Shown here one piece after another: positions 44,250 through 44,574 of a stretch of 44,574 nt of DNA (its first letter is position 1; every line of letters begins with the position of its first letter). This stretch comes from Owenweeksia sp. GTDB lineage: Bacteria > Bacteroidota > Bacteroidia > Flavobacteriales > Schleiferiaceae. Below the pieces are notes generated by a model that saw only the letters and a program-made list of their open reading frames with translations, was not told the DNA's origin and ran no database searches. A program made the position numbers and the translations under genes. Where the stretch lies: positions 1-44,574 of the forward strand of contig JANQHO010000058.1 in NCBI GenBank assembly GCA_028277105.1, given 5' to 3'.

Positions 44250-44574
44250 TTTCCCAACAGTTTTAACCCGCCTGCCATTTTAGCCGCCCGTCCTGCCGGA
44301 AGCATAGCTGCCGCGTCACTCACATCCATTTTGCGTGTGGTGTTGATGAGCATGATAATCACGACCAGGAAGACACCGCCTAAAAGAACAGGTATGCCTA
44401 TGGAGAGGAGCTTACTTAAATTCTTGCCCAAACCGAGAACATTGCCACCGATAGAAGAAAGATCAGCTATCGCTCTGGTAGCCGCACTGGATACGTCTAT
44501 ATCGTTCTGCTTGAGCCAGCGATTGAAGTCTGGATTGGTGGTACATGAGGAAGAAGGATTCTCTTTCCAGGTCA
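44246..44574 (-). CDS. partial membrane protein (runs off the right edge)
   Basis: The frame is open from the window edge to the stop at 44246, at least 109 residues; no ATG lies inside and a TTG at 44429-44431 is not needed as a start. The visible part has a polar N-terminal region ('NPDFNRWLKQNDIDVSSAAT'), then a membrane segment 'IGIPVLLGGVFLVVIIMLI' and a basic Gly/Ala-rich end. Not recognised. It is first in the visible operon and overlaps the next gene. Confidence 0.65.
   Translation of the reverse strand, partial: TWKENPSSSCTTNPDFNRWLKQNDIDVSSAATRAIADLSSIGGNVLGLGKNLSKLLSIGIPVLLGGVFLVVIIMLINTTRKMDVSDAAAMLPAGRAAKMAGGLKLLGK

Overview
The window is chromosomal DNA from a member of the Bacteroidota. 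Three secreted proteins or fragments end in a type IX secretion (T9SS) type A sorting domain. Several intergenic regions carry the phylum's TAnnTTTG -7 promoter box, Shine-Dalgarno sites are weak, and PorT-like outer-membrane barrels are present. I cannot place it below phylum or class with confidence. There are no rRNA genes and no CRISPR array.

Left part (1-27,430) is mostly ordinary chromosome. It opens with the 5' end of an IS3-type transposase cut by the window edge, then a 1505-residue secreted beta-propeller/PKD T9SS protein. Housekeeping genes follow: a ClC channel behind aspS, tadA divergent from aspS, a small membrane protein, a 48-residue lipoprotein, a bacilliredoxin, and a pfkA-gap-sugar kinase glycolysis cluster. 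Next come a three-gene RND efflux operon (adaptor, permease, TolC), an MsbA-type ABC exporter followed by methylmalonyl-CoA epimerase, a 1826-residue T9SS adhesin-like protein with a recent 765-bp internal duplication, and a HAD phosphatase.

Middle (27,500-37,791) starts with a tRNA(CAT) preceded by a decayed copy of itself, then about 680 bp of hairpin-rich non-coding DNA. After that lies a polymorphic-toxin locus on the + strand: a 2133-residue SpvB/FG-GAP/YD-repeat (RHS) protein with a type 23 toxin tip, two tandem paralogous lipoproteins that are candidate immunity proteins (the first overlaps the toxin stop codon), a short YD-motif protein with its own T9SS signal, and two outer-membrane barrels.

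Right part (37,880-44,574, - strand, running off the window) looks viral. It is a compact, start/stop-overlapping gene series encoding many small proteins with one N-terminal membrane segment, two peptidoglycan-binding-like proteins, a membrane-anchored M15-type peptidase, a pair of paralogous helical membrane proteins, and two phage-fibre-like proteins (one with eight 40-residue repeats). No capsid, terminase, integrase or tail-tube gene is inside the window. The mix of many virion-like membrane proteins with cell-wall-binding and lytic domains and a fibre suggests a prophage, possibly of a membrane-containing, non-tailed kind. That is inference. The same module carries four arrays of degenerate 7-bp repeats at gene junctions and inside one gene, which no standard feature type explains.
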